From CAYQEC01 sp964416425 (lineage in GTDB: Bacteria; Actinomycetota; Acidimicrobiia; Spongiisociales; UBA5794): 20,691 bases of DNA. Below, piece by piece: positions 13,830-20,691 of the stretch. The notes below the pieces were generated by a model that saw only the letters and a list, made by a program, of their open reading frames with translations, made no database searches and had not been told where the DNA came from. Location of the stretch: NCBI GenBank assembly GCA_964416425.1, contig CAYQEC010000038.1, positions 1 through 20,691 of the forward strand, written 5' to 3'. The first letter of the stretch is position 1. Every line of letters begins with the position of its first letter. Both the position numbers and the translations under genes were made by a program.

Positions 13830-13856
13830 CGGACCCCAGGCGATGCCTGGGGTCCG
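13830..13856 (+). terminator. Strong hairpin terminator of the tRNA cluster
   Basis: CGGACCCCAGGC (13830-13841) and GCCTGGGGTCCG (13845-13856) form a perfect 12-base stem with the 3-base loop GAT, starting two bases after the tRNA-Val CCA end. No T-run follows, typical for this GC-rich genome. Confidence 0.75.
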
Positions 13857-13985
13857 GCCGCGTCGACGGGGCCGCGGGCGTCTCCGCCATGCGCAGCCGC
13901 CCCGGGTCCGTGCCTCACTCCCGGTGAGGGAAACAGCGCGTCCACCACTCTCGGTGGTAGGATCGCGACAGGCGTAGGAGGGTAG

Positions 13986-14279
13986 ATGAGCGATACCTTG
14001 TTCACGGCCACGGAGTTCCGTGAGCCGATGCCGACTCCGGGCAGGCCCTACCGGGGTCCCGAGGAGATGTTGCTGGGCACCTATGAGTCTGAGAAGGACG
14101 CGATCGACGTGGCTCGCGCCCGCTGGCGGGACCATCGGGAGACCAGCTCCAACGAGGTTGCCTGGTGGCTGGTTCGCCGTCAGGGCGAGAATCTGGCCCG
14201 CTGGATCGCCGAGAGCCGCAGCGACGTAGAGCGCGTGCTCGACCTGACCACAAACGAGCTGGTCGAGGTCAACCGCTGA
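13986..14279 (+). CDS. Small hypothetical protein
   Basis: 97 residues, no family recognised. ATG 13986 has a good ribosome site, GGAGGG (13976-13981), 4 bases upstream, and TAGGAT (13958-13963) could be a -10. Upstream, CCACC (13942-13946) and GGTGG (13953-13957) form a small hairpin. The protein is soluble and has no cysteine or signal peptide. Its N-terminal 30 residues are Pro- and Gly-rich; the rest is charged and likely helical, with an aromatic patch VAWWLVRRQGENLARWIAE. Its composition resembles its neighbours, so recent transfer is not indicated. It stands alone between the tRNA terminator and the convergent malQ gene, so context gives no function. Confidence 0.7.
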   Translation: MSDTLFTATEFREPMPTPGRPYRGPEEMLLGTYESEKDAIDVARARWRDHRETSSNEVAWWLVRRQGENLARWIAESRSDVERVLDLTTNELVEVNR

Positions 14280-14381
14280 CGCCTAGAGGAGAGGACCGCC
14301 AGCCTGCGGGCCTCACCACGCTGTCGCGCCGCCCCACTCCCCGTACGCCTTGGCTGACGTGGTGGAAACTGCGCCGGCGCC

Positions 14382-15887
14382 TCAGCGGTCGTATCGGCGG
14401 TTGAGGTCGCGGACCCCGTCCCGCACCGCCTCGGTGAGGGCGTCGCCCGGGAGCCGCCATTGCCAGTTGCCGCCCAGGGTCCCCGGGGTGTTCATCCGGG
14501 CCTCGGTGCCAAGCCGCAAAGGCTCCTGGATCGGGGCCACCGCCAGGTTCGCCGCCGAGCTCCACACCCCCTCGAGGAAGGCGTCGACCGGGTCGTGCTC
14601 GTCGACCCCGAGGTAGTCCCGGGCGTATTCCCGCTCGGCGGGAGGCGCCGACGCCCACCACCCCAGCACGGTGTCGTTGTCGTGGGTGCCGGTGTAGGCG
14701 ACACAGGACGGCGGGTAGTTGTGGGGCAGGAACGGGTGGGTGTCGTCGCCGTCGAAGGCGAACTGCAGCACCTTCATGCCGGGGAGGCCGAGCCGGTCCC
14801 GCAGCGCCGGGACCCGCGCGTCGAGCTCTCCGAGGTCCTCGGCGATGATCGGCAGGGCGCCGAGGGCGTTGCGCACCGCCACGAAGAACGCCTCCCCCGG
14901 GCCGTCGACCCAGCGGCCCACCTCGGCGGTGGGGGCGCCGCCGGGGATCTCCCAGTAGTTGACGAAGCCCCGGAAGTGGTCGATGCGGAGCACGTCGACC
15001 ATCGCCAGGGTGGCCCGGATCCGGTCGATCCACCAGGCGTACCCCTCGGCCTCGTGCCGTTCCCAGTCGTAGTGGGGATTGCCCCAGCGCTGCCCGGTGT
15101 CGGAGAAGAGGTCGGGAGGGACGCCGGCGATGACGGTCGGGGTGCCCTCCTCGTCGAGCTGGAACAGTTCCCGGTTGGCCCACACGTCTGCCGAGTCGCC
15201 GGCGACGAAGATGGGGATGTCGCCGATCACGGTGACGCCGGCGGCGGTGGCGTGGCGCCGCAGGGCGTCCCACTGGCGCCGGAAGAGCCACTGCCGGAAG
15301 CCGTGGCGGGCGATCGACTCGGCGTGGCTGTTTTGCAACTCGGCCATCGCCTCCGAGTCGCGGAGCCGCAGCGGCCGCTCCCACGAGATCCAGGGCGCCC
15401 CGCCGTGGAGGTCCTTGAGGGTCATGAAGGCGGCGTAGTCGTCGAGCCAGCGGCGCTCGGCGGCGGCGAACGCCTCGTACTCGTCCCGCAACTCCCCGGG
15501 TGCCTCCGCGAAGCGGTCGAAGGCCCGGTCGAGCAGGGCGAGCTTGGCCGGGATCACCGCCCCGTAGTCGACCCGGGCGGCGGGCAGCTCCGGGTAGGCG
15601 GCGAGGTCACCGGCGGTGACGAGTCCGTTCCGGTGGAGCAGCTCGGGGCTCACCAGGTAGGGGTTGCCGGCGAAGGAGGAGAAGCACTGGTAGGGCGAGT
15701 CGCCGTAGCCGGTGGGACCGAGCGGGAGCAGCTGCCAGCGGCGGCACCCGGTGGAGGCGACGAAGTCGACCCAGGCGGCCGCCGCCGGGCCGACGTCGCC
15801 GATGCCGTAGCGGCCGGGGAGGCTGGAGGGATGCAGCAGCAGTCCGGCGGCACGGGCGTCGAGGTCGGCGATCGGCATGGGCGCCAT
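14382..15887 (-). CDS. malQ: 4-alpha-glucanotransferase (amylomaltase)
   Basis: 501 residues, the compact bacterial GH77 form. MalQ moves alpha-1,4-glucan segments between maltodextrins in glycogen and maltose metabolism. The N-terminal RAAGLLLHPSSLPGRYGIGDVG and the GDSPYQCFSSFAGNPYLVS segment are hallmarks. Catalytic residues are Asp303 (LRIDHFRGF, nucleophile), Glu350 (IIAEDLG, acid/base) and Asp403 (GTHDNDT, transition-state stabiliser). Starts at ATG 15887 or 15878; neither has a clear Shine-Dalgarno sequence. The gene stands alone on this strand, convergent with the 97-residue orphan and divergent from the acyl-CoA ligase across 89 bases. No other glycogen genes are in the window. Confidence 0.96.
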   Translation of the reverse strand: MAPMPIADLDARAAGLLLHPSSLPGRYGIGDVGPAAAAWVDFVASTGCRRWQLLPLGPTGYGDSPYQCFSSFAGNPYLVSPELLHRNGLVTAGDLAAYPELPAARVDYGAVIPAKLALLDRAFDRFAEAPGELRDEYEAFAAAERRWLDDYAAFMTLKDLHGGAPWISWERPLRLRDSEAMAELQNSHAESIARHGFRQWLFRRQWDALRRHATAAGVTVIGDIPIFVAGDSADVWANRELFQLDEEGTPTVIAGVPPDLFSDTGQRWGNPHYDWERHEAEGYAWWIDRIRATLAMVDVLRIDHFRGFVNYWEIPGGAPTAEVGRWVDGPGEAFFVAVRNALGALPIIAEDLGELDARVPALRDRLGLPGMKVLQFAFDGDDTHPFLPHNYPPSCVAYTGTHDNDTVLGWWASAPPAEREYARDYLGVDEHDPVDAFLEGVWSSAANLAVAPIQEPLRLGTEARMNTPGTLGGNWQWRLPGDALTEAVRDGVRDLNRRYDR

Positions 15888-15938
15888 TCAAGCGGGTGAA
15901 TCTCGCCGTGTCGCCCGCGGCCGGGAACGCCGGTTCAC

Positions 15939-15955
15939 TACAGTCGTGACACGAC
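15939..15955 (+). promoter_or_regulatory. -10 element and overlapping palindrome upstream of the acyl-CoA ligase
   Basis: TACAGT (15939-15944) is a good -10. Overlapping it and the expected start point is GTCGTG-A-CACGAC (15943-15955), a perfect 13-base palindrome that could be an operator. No clear -35 is seen. The ribosome site GGGGAGGAGG (15961-15970) follows. Confidence 0.4.
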
Positions 15956-15976
15956 GGCGAGGGGAGGAGGAGGCCG

Positions 15977-17752
15977 GTGCCGGTTGAGACGATCGCGTCC
16001 CGGGTGCTCCACAACGGTGACTTCCACGGCGACGAACCCGCCTACTACGAGAAGATCGACGACGCTTGGGTGGCGACGACCTGGCGAGGGTATGCCTCCG
16101 AGGTGATCGCGGTCGCCCGGTCGCTGCTCGCTCTCGGGGTGCTGCCGGGCGACACCGTCAACATCCTCGGCTTCAACCGCCCCGAATGGGTGATCTTCGA
16201 CGTGGGTGCGATGGCGGCGGGTGCGGTCCCGGCTGGGATCTACGCCACCAACTCGCCGGAGGAGTGCGGCTACATCATCGGCCACTCCCGGGCGCCGGTG
16301 GTGCTGGTGGAGAACGAGGAGCAGTGGGCCAAGGTCGACGAGATGCGGGGCAAGCTGCCCGACCTGCGTCACGTGGTGACGATGCGGCCGGCGGGACCGA
16401 TCGACGACCCGCTGGTGATGTCGTGGGACGAGTTCCTGGCCCGGGGAGCGGAGGTGGAGCCGAGCCGGGTCGAGGAGCGGCTGGCGGCGCTGCATCCCAA
16501 CGACGCCGCCACCCTCATCTACACCTCGGGCACCACCGGGCCGCCCAAGGGGGTGATGCTGTCGCACGACAACCTGGCGTGGACCGCCTCCCAGGCGGTG
16601 CACCTCTTCGAGATCGACGCCTCCGACTTCAACGTCTCGTACCTGCCGCTGTCGCACATCGCCGAGCAGGTCTTCACCATCCACGCTCCGGCAATGGCGG
16701 GCAGCGCCATCTACTACGCCGAGTCGTTCCCCCGGGTCGCCGACAACCTGCGTGAGGTGCAGCCGACGATCTTCTTTGCGGTGCCGCGGGTGTGGGAGAG
16801 GTTCCACGGCGGGGTCCTGGAGCATCTAGCCGGGCTGGCTGCCCCGAAGGCGAAGGTGGCGGCGTGGGCGATGGGGGTGGCCGCCGCCGTCAACGACCTC
16901 CGCAACCGGGGTGAGGAACCCGGGGCGTGGCTGAGCGGCCGCTTCCGGCTCGCCCAGCGGCTCGTGCTGCGCACGGCGAAGCGGGCCCTCGGGATGGGGG
17001 CGACCCGGCTGGCGGTGAGCGGGGCGGCTCCGATCGCCGCTGAGGTGCTGGAGTTCTTCTCGAGCCTCGACGTCCCGATCCGGGAGGTCTACGGCCAGTC
17101 GGAGGACACCGGGCCAACCACCGCCAACCGGGTGGACCACACCGTCTACGGCTCGGCCGGCCCGCCCTTCCCGGGGGTGGAGGTCCGCCTCGCCGACGAC
17201 GGGGAGGTGCTGGTGCGGGGCCGCAACGTGTTCCTCGGCTACCACCGGGACCCGGAGGCGACCACCGCCACCCTGGTGGACGGCTGGCTCTACTCCGGCG
17301 ACCTCGGCGAGTTCGACGACGACGGCATGCTGTGGATCACGGGCCGCAAGAAGGACATCATCATCACCGCCGGCGGCAAGAACATCGCCCCCAAGCCGCT
17401 GGAGCAGGGGCTGCACAGACACCCGCTGGTGTTCGAGGTGGTGGTGATCGGCGACCGGCGTCGCTACCTGACGGCGGTGCTCACCCTCGACGAGGGGGCG
17501 GCGGCCCGCTACCTGGAGGAGCGCGGCCTGGCGGGCCCGGCCCGCGACAGCGAGGAGATCCGCCGCGAGATCCAGCAGGCGATCGACGAGCTGAACCGCC
17601 ACTTCGCCCGGACCGAGCAGATCAAGCGCTTCGCCATCCTGCCGCGCCGACTCTCGATCGAGGAGGGGGAGCTGACCGCGACCCTCAAGGTGCGGCGGGG
17701 AGCCGTCGCCGAGCACTTCGCCGACCTCATCGAGGCGATGTACGTGGAATGA
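15977..17752 (+). CDS. Long-chain fatty acid-CoA ligase (AMP-binding)
   Basis: 591 residues. It activates fatty acids to acyl-CoA through an acyl-adenylate (ANL superfamily). The AMP/ATP-binding P-loop motif is YTSGTTGPPKG (182-192). SYLPLSHIAEQ, the adenine-binding region VYGQSEDTG, the hinge region GWLYSGDLGEFDDDG plus GRKKDIIITAGGKNIAP, and the C-terminal GELTATLKVRR with probable catalytic Lys571 complete the set. The pattern fits the FadD15/FAA1-like long-chain group rather than medium-chain or acetyl types; chain length is inferred. GTG 15977 follows a very strong purine-rich ribosome site (15961-15973). The substrate could enter beta-oxidation or lipid synthesis; plsB, which uses acyl donors, lies 2 kb downstream. 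Confidence 0.93.
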   Translation: MPVETIASRVLHNGDFHGDEPAYYEKIDDAWVATTWRGYASEVIAVARSLLALGVLPGDTVNILGFNRPEWVIFDVGAMAAGAVPAGIYATNSPEECGYIIGHSRAPVVLVENEEQWAKVDEMRGKLPDLRHVVTMRPAGPIDDPLVMSWDEFLARGAEVEPSRVEERLAALHPNDAATLIYTSGTTGPPKGVMLSHDNLAWTASQAVHLFEIDASDFNVSYLPLSHIAEQVFTIHAPAMAGSAIYYAESFPRVADNLREVQPTIFFAVPRVWERFHGGVLEHLAGLAAPKAKVAAWAMGVAAAVNDLRNRGEEPGAWLSGRFRLAQRLVLRTAKRALGMGATRLAVSGAAPIAAEVLEFFSSLDVPIREVYGQSEDTGPTTANRVDHTVYGSAGPPFPGVEVRLADDGEVLVRGRNVFLGYHRDPEATTATLVDGWLYSGDLGEFDDDGMLWITGRKKDIIITAGGKNIAPKPLEQGLHRHPLVFEVVVIGDRRRYLTAVLTLDEGAAARYLEERGLAGPARDSEEIRREIQQAIDELNRHFARTEQIKRFAILPRRLSIEEGELTATLKVRRGAVAEHFADLIEAMYVE

Positions 17753-17793
17753 CGCGACGGCGACAGACCGTCGAGGCAAGAACCGGGCCGCGG

Positions 17794-17799
17794 TAGCAT
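17794..17799 (+). promoter_or_regulatory. -10 element for a probably leaderless nfuA-like transcript
   Basis: TAGCAT (17794-17799) ends 8 bases before ATG 17808, and no Shine-Dalgarno sequence lies between. The same hexamer is seen before rny. A clear -35 is not visible. Confidence 0.4.
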
Positions 17800-17807
17800 C
17801 GCGCCTC

Positions 17808-18431
17808 ATGGGTGCCACCACCGAGACCGTCGTCATGATCACCGACCCCGCCCTCAGTCAGATCCTGCAGCTGCGGGATCAGGAGGCGATCCCGGACCTG
17901 TCGCTCGGGCTGCGCATCGTCGGTGTCGGCCAGAACGGGTTCCTCTACGAGACCGCCTTCCTCCGTCCCGAGGACGTCGAGGAAGGTGACCATGTCGAGC
18001 ATCACGGCGACCTGCCGCTGGCGATCCCGCCCGACAGCCTCGACAACCTGCGGGGGGCGATCCTGGACATCTCCGACGTGCCCGGGTCCCCGGGGCTGGT
18101 GCTGCGTAACCCGAACCCGCCGACGCCCACCATCGAGGCCCCCGACGCCCCGCCGATCGCCCTCGAGGGCACGGTGGAGGAGCGGGTCTCCCAGCTGCTC
18201 GCCGAGCACATCAACCCGGCGATCGCCGCCCACGGCGGCTTCGCCGAGCTCGATCACGTCGACGGCGACACCGCCTTCGTGGTGCTGGGCGGCGGCTGCC
18301 AGGGTTGCGGCCTGGCGGCGATGACGCTGCGGCAGGGGATCGAGACCGCCATCAGGCACAACGTGCCCGAGATCACCGAGGTGGTCGACGTCACCGACCA
18401 CACCGCCGGGGCGAATCCCTTCTACGCCTGA
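17808..18431 (+). CDS. NfuA-like Fe-S cluster carrier protein
   Basis: 207 residues with the NfuA layout: an N-terminal degenerate A-type (HesB/IscA-like) domain (about 8-105) that has no cysteine and so cannot hold a cluster itself, a Pro-rich linker (about 106-120), and a C-terminal NifU domain (about 125-200). The cluster-binding CxxC is Cys164 and Cys167 (GGGCQGCGLA). NfuA homodimers hold one [4Fe-4S] cluster and pass it to client enzymes such as LipA, MiaB and aconitase. Two likely clients, RimO and MiaB, are encoded in this window. ATG 17808 suits a leaderless message. Confidence 0.88.
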   Translation: MGATTETVVMITDPALSQILQLRDQEAIPDLSLGLRIVGVGQNGFLYETAFLRPEDVEEGDHVEHHGDLPLAIPPDSLDNLRGAILDISDVPGSPGLVLRNPNPPTPTIEAPDAPPIALEGTVEERVSQLLAEHINPAIAAHGGFAELDHVDGDTAFVVLGGGCQGCGLAAMTLRQGIETAIRHNVPEITEVVDVTDHTAGANPFYA

Positions 18432-18453
18432 GCCCCGAGCTGCCGGAGTTGAC

Positions 18454-18486
18454 AGTGGGCGCCCCCGTTGCGGGAGGGCGCCCACT
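18454..18486 (+). terminator. Terminator hairpin after the nfuA-like gene
   Basis: AGTGGGCGCCC (18454-18464) and GGGCGCCCACT (18476-18486) form a perfect 11-base stem, with a further CCG/CGG pairing inside the 11-base loop. It starts 22 bases after the stop codon and has only a weak T-rich tail (CTGTTG). Confidence 0.75.
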
Positions 18487-18489
18487 CTG

Positions 18490-18559
18490 TTGACGGGAAC
18501 GGGGCGGTCGTGCAGCCGTGCGCGTGCGGGCCGTTTGATGAGGCTCCCGTTCCCGTCAA
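18490..18559. repeat. 14-base inverted repeat between convergent genes
   Basis: TTGACGGGAACGGG (18490-18503) and CCCGTTCCCGTCAA (18546-18559) are perfect inverse copies separated by 42 bases. The right arm abuts the stop codon of the coiled-coil gene on the minus strand, and the left arm follows the nfuA-side terminator by 3 bases. It could end minus-strand transcription or act in both directions. No gene lies in this 129-base gap. Confidence 0.6.
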
Positions 18560-18560
18560 G

Positions 18561-19577
18561 TCACGCTGTTTGAGCGGCTAGCCCCTCCTTGTCCTGGGGG
18601 GAGGACTCCTCGCCGTCGTCCTTGGATCCCGCTTCCTTGGCGTGAGCTCTCATGGCGTTGATGGCGGCGATGGCGTTGCGGCCGGCATCGGGTCCGATTC
18701 GAGGCAGCTTGGCGGATCGCCGGCTGTAGAACGATCCGCGCGGCGAGGCCTGCGGTGCGATCTCCTCGGTTTCCGGGTTGGCAGTGGGCGCTTCGAGGTC
18801 GATCTCAATCGAGCCTTCTTTGTCCTCGATCGGATCCGATGCGGCCGCAGATCGGGACTCTGGTTCCGGGGCCGGTGGCTGGGACGGCGACGGTTGGGGG
18901 GCGGCGGGGGCGGCGGCCCGCTGCTCGCGGGGGTGGATGACGGCCGAGAGGCGGTCCTCGAGGTCGGTGGCGATGGCCCGCAGCTCTGAGATCCGGGTCA
19001 GCAGGTCGGCGTTCTCGGTCTCGTACTCGGCCCGCATCTGTTCGAGGGCCTTGCTGCGCTCGGCGATGAGCTGGTCGGATTCCTCCTTGATCTCGTCGAT
19101 GAGGGCGATGGAGTCGCGGCGGGCCTGGCCGAGGATCTCCTGGGCGTTCTGGAGGATGCGGGCGGCGTTGGCCTGGGCCTCGGCGGCGGTGTGCTCGGAG
19201 TCCTCGCGGGCCTCGGTGACGAGACGGAAGGCTTCCCGCCGGGCTTCTCCGAGGATGGTGGTGGCCTCTTCCCGGGCGTCGGCGACGATCCGTTCCGCTT
19301 CCTTGGTCGCCTCCTCACGAGACGCGTCGGCCGCGTCTTCCTCGGGCTCGGGGGCGGCGACCAGGGTGAGCGGGACGGGGGCATCCTCGGGGGCTGCGGG
19401 GGTCTTGGTGGGCCTGGCTGAGGTGAGTTGTTCCTCGAGAGCGGCGATGCGCCGCTCGGTCTCTGCCAACTGCTCGAGCCACGGTGGGGTGGGGGCGGCT
19501 CCGTCCTCGGTCGGAGTCGAGGCGGCTCCGCGCTCGGCGGCAATCACGTCATCCGACTTTTCGTCGTTTCGGCTCAT
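18561..19577 (-). CDS. Coiled-coil protein with 11-residue repeats (DivIVA-like architecture, function unknown)
   Basis: 338 residues, no family firmly recognised. Order: a disordered N-terminus; a short helix (34-54, LEQLAETERRIAALEEQ); a Pro/Ala/Glu linker; a long charged coiled coil (about 84-212); a Pro-rich linker (220-245); and a basic tail motif RGSFYSRRSAKLPRIG (280-295) followed by a helix and an acidic end. Within the coil, residues 101-155 are five consecutive 11-residue units each starting Ala-Arg or Ala-Gln (AREEATTILGE, ARREAFRLVTE, AREDSEHTAAE, AQANAARILQN, AQEILGQARRD), a hendecad pattern. No membrane helix or signal peptide. This resembles cytoskeletal or polar scaffold proteins (DivIVA, Scy, FilP) in layout only. 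ATG 19577 has GAGGTGG 5 bases upstream. Confidence 0.75.
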   Translation of the reverse strand: MSRNDEKSDDVIAAERGAASTPTEDGAAPTPPWLEQLAETERRIAALEEQLTSARPTKTPAAPEDAPVPLTLVAAPEPEEDAADASREEATKEAERIVADAREEATTILGEARREAFRLVTEAREDSEHTAAEAQANAARILQNAQEILGQARRDSIALIDEIKEESDQLIAERSKALEQMRAEYETENADLLTRISELRAIATDLEDRLSAVIHPREQRAAAPAAPQPSPSQPPAPEPESRSAAASDPIEDKEGSIEIDLEAPTANPETEEIAPQASPRGSFYSRRSAKLPRIGPDAGRNAIAAINAMRAHAKEAGSKDDGEESSPQDKEGLAAQTA

Positions 19578-19648
19578 GCGCTCCACCTCGGGAACCTTGA
19601 CCCATTGCGGGCTTCACCCTCGCAGAAAGGATTCCTCCGCCTACGGAG

Positions 19649-19678
19649 AGTGTATCGACAACTACCGAGCGCAGTCAA
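19649..19678 (-). promoter_or_regulatory. Promoter of the coiled-coil gene
   Basis: On the minus strand TTGACT (19678-19673) and TACACT (19654-19649) are spaced by 18 bases, a near-consensus housekeeping promoter. The start near 19642 gives a leader of about 65 bases with GAGGTGG before the ATG. The gene is therefore probably transcribed apart from the upstream plsB. Confidence 0.6.
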
Positions 19679-19732
19679 CTAGTTCTTTCGGGTGGTTTGG
19701 GCATAGTCACCCGTGGTTACCCGGTGATGCCC

Positions 19733-20691
19733 CTATTCGAGGACGCCGGCGGCTGCGGCGGCGGTGAGGGCCTCGATGCCGTCGAGGCGATGCAGCACCT
19801 CGTGCAGCTCGGTGGCGAAGGCGAGGCGGCGGGCCGGCAGCTCGGGGTCGGCGGTGACCTCCTCGGCGGCGTCGTCGGCGAAGAGGCGCCGGTTGGCGGC
19901 GAGCCGCAGCGCGGCGTCGAACAGGACGGTGGAGACCGATTCGGCGTGCTTGATGCGGCCTTGGAGCAGGTACTGCTTGCCGAGGTCCATCACCTCGTCC
20001 TGCACGGCCTCGGCGGTGAGGGTGGCGTCGCCGGCGCTGCGGGCGAGGATGTCGGCCACCGCCTGGTAGGCCTCGAGGAAGGGGCGGAGGATCGCCGGCG
20101 ACCCGTAGGGCCGGAAGGCCCGCAGTACCGGGTCGACGTCGCCGGCGGCGAGGTGCTCCCGCCACTGCGGGTCGTGGTCGGCCAGTTCGTGGCGGATCTC
20201 GTCCTGGAACTCGTCGCGGGGGGCGAAGAAGAACTCGAACTTGAGCAGGTCACGCAGCCGCCGGCACTCGTCGAGCACGGTCTGGAGCGGGGCCTCGCCC
20301 GGCTCGTCCCGGGTGTGGAGCAGCGCCAGCTCGGTGATGGCCCGGTTGACGAAGAAGTGGATGATGGTGTTGCGGTAGTAGGCGGCGGCGAGGTGCTGCT
20401 CGGGGCCGATGCGGTAGACGGTGTCGGTCGGCCCCTCGAACGGCGACACCACCCCGTGGAGGGTGAGGGCGTCGAGGGCGGCGATGGTGTCGACCGGGTC
20501 GTCGAGGGAGAGGGTGTCGGTGACCGGCAGGTCGCGGCGGGAGACGAAGTCGGCGAACGGTTCCAGCACCCGCATCAGCTCGTCGACGGTGAGGCTGCGG
20601 TGGCCGACGCTGAGCAGGGCGAGGGTGACCAGCGAAATGGGGGTGACCGGGGTGACCTCGTTGATGCGCACCGCCACCTCGAAGGCGAGCT
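19733..20691 (-). CDS. plsB: Glycerol-3-phosphate 1-O-acyltransferase PlsB, C-terminal part (cut by window edge)
   Basis: About 319 codons of the 3' end; the frame runs off the window at 20691, so the start and the catalytic HX4D acyltransferase domain lie outside. The visible part matches the C-terminal region of PlsB-type acyltransferases: FEVAVRINEVTPVTPISLVTLALL, YRNTIIHFFVNRAITELAL, LRDLLKFEFFF, and a helical end. PlsB acylates position 1 of glycerol 3-phosphate, the first step of phospholipid synthesis, at the membrane. The stop is TAG at 19735-19733. Downstream, TCACC/GGTGA around 19706-19726 may form a small terminator hairpin. The assignment rests on the C-terminal half only. Confidence 0.85.
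   Translation of the reverse strand, partial: LAFEVAVRINEVTPVTPISLVTLALLSVGHRSLTVDELMRVLEPFADFVSRRDLPVTDTLSLDDPVDTIAALDALTLHGVVSPFEGPTDTVYRIGPEQHLAAAYYRNTIIHFFVNRAITELALLHTRDEPGEAPLQTVLDECRRLRDLLKFEFFFAPRDEFQDEIRHELADHDPQWREHLAAGDVDPVLRAFRPYGSPAILRPFLEAYQAVADILARSAGDATLTAEAVQDEVMDLGKQYLLQGRIKHAESVSTVLFDAALRLAANRRLFADDAAEEVTADPELPARRLAFATELHEVLHRLDGIEALTAAAAAGVLE

Noticed and set aside
13559..14279. Genomic island at the tRNA cluster
   Set aside because: No integrase, no tRNA-end direct repeat and no change in base composition in the flanks.
14460..15899. Plus-strand open frame of 479 codons across malQ
   Set aside because: Antisense to a complete amylomaltase with intact catalytic residues; its translation is Val/Gly/Glu-rich with no domain.
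20555..20567. GAAC-G-GTTC motif resembling a LexA box inside plsB
   Set aside because: The half-sites are only one base apart, not four, and it lies within coding sequence.

Overview
The window is a GC-rich, densely packed bacterial chromosome segment from what looks like a deep-branching actinobacterium. Three things point there: a lexA / LysM-protein / nrdR cluster, actinobacterial-type SOS boxes (CGAAC-N4-GTTCG), and apparently leaderless genes. The presence of RNase Y favours a lineage such as Acidimicrobiia or Thermoleophilia over the Streptomyces/Mycobacterium branch. That placement is inference from gene content; no 16S or similar marker is present. No phage, IS element, CRISPR array or obvious transferred block was seen, and almost everything reads as core genome.

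Layout on the left. 126-650 encodes a flavin-reductase-like FMN protein. 702-3855 is a translationally coupled run, rimO-cinA-thpR, whose genes overlap by 4 bases at each junction. It is followed by recA (3989-5086) under its own SOS promoter. 5087-5411 is a leader and intergenic region with several hairpins and a 13-codon mini-ORF. 5412-10004 is a second tight operon, rny-miaB-miaA-dapF; miaA appears to use a CTG start inside a CTGA overlap.

Centre. lexA (minus strand) stands divergent from a small membrane-anchored LysM protein (10972-11274) of the YneA/DivS/ChiZ type, across a promoter region holding three SOS boxes. nrdR follows. A single-pass membrane protein of unknown function (minus strand, 11972-13039) is divergent from dut (13085-13513). 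Next come three tRNA genes (Gly-GCC, Cys-GCA, Val-GAC), a strong hairpin, and a 97-residue orphan protein.

Right. malQ (minus strand) is divergent from a long-chain acyl-CoA ligase gene. An NfuA-like Fe-S carrier gene follows, ending in a strong hairpin and a 14-base inverted repeat. A coiled-coil protein with 11-residue repeats lies on the minus strand, and the window closes with the 3' part of a plsB glycerol-3-phosphate acyltransferase gene (minus strand).

How the genes fit together. recA, lexA and the LysM protein form a DNA-damage circuit: LexA represses all three and RecA triggers LexA self-cleavage. In known relatives the LysM protein delays division. nrdR and dut act on dNTP supply and purity. 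rimO, miaB and nfuA are linked by [4Fe-4S] chemistry, and miaA makes the substrate of MiaB. The acyl-CoA ligase and plsB belong to lipid metabolism. The most interesting material is regulatory (SOS promoter design, the rny leader, leaderless starts, the CTG start) plus three uncharacterised proteins. I did not find a clear, wholly new multi-gene system.
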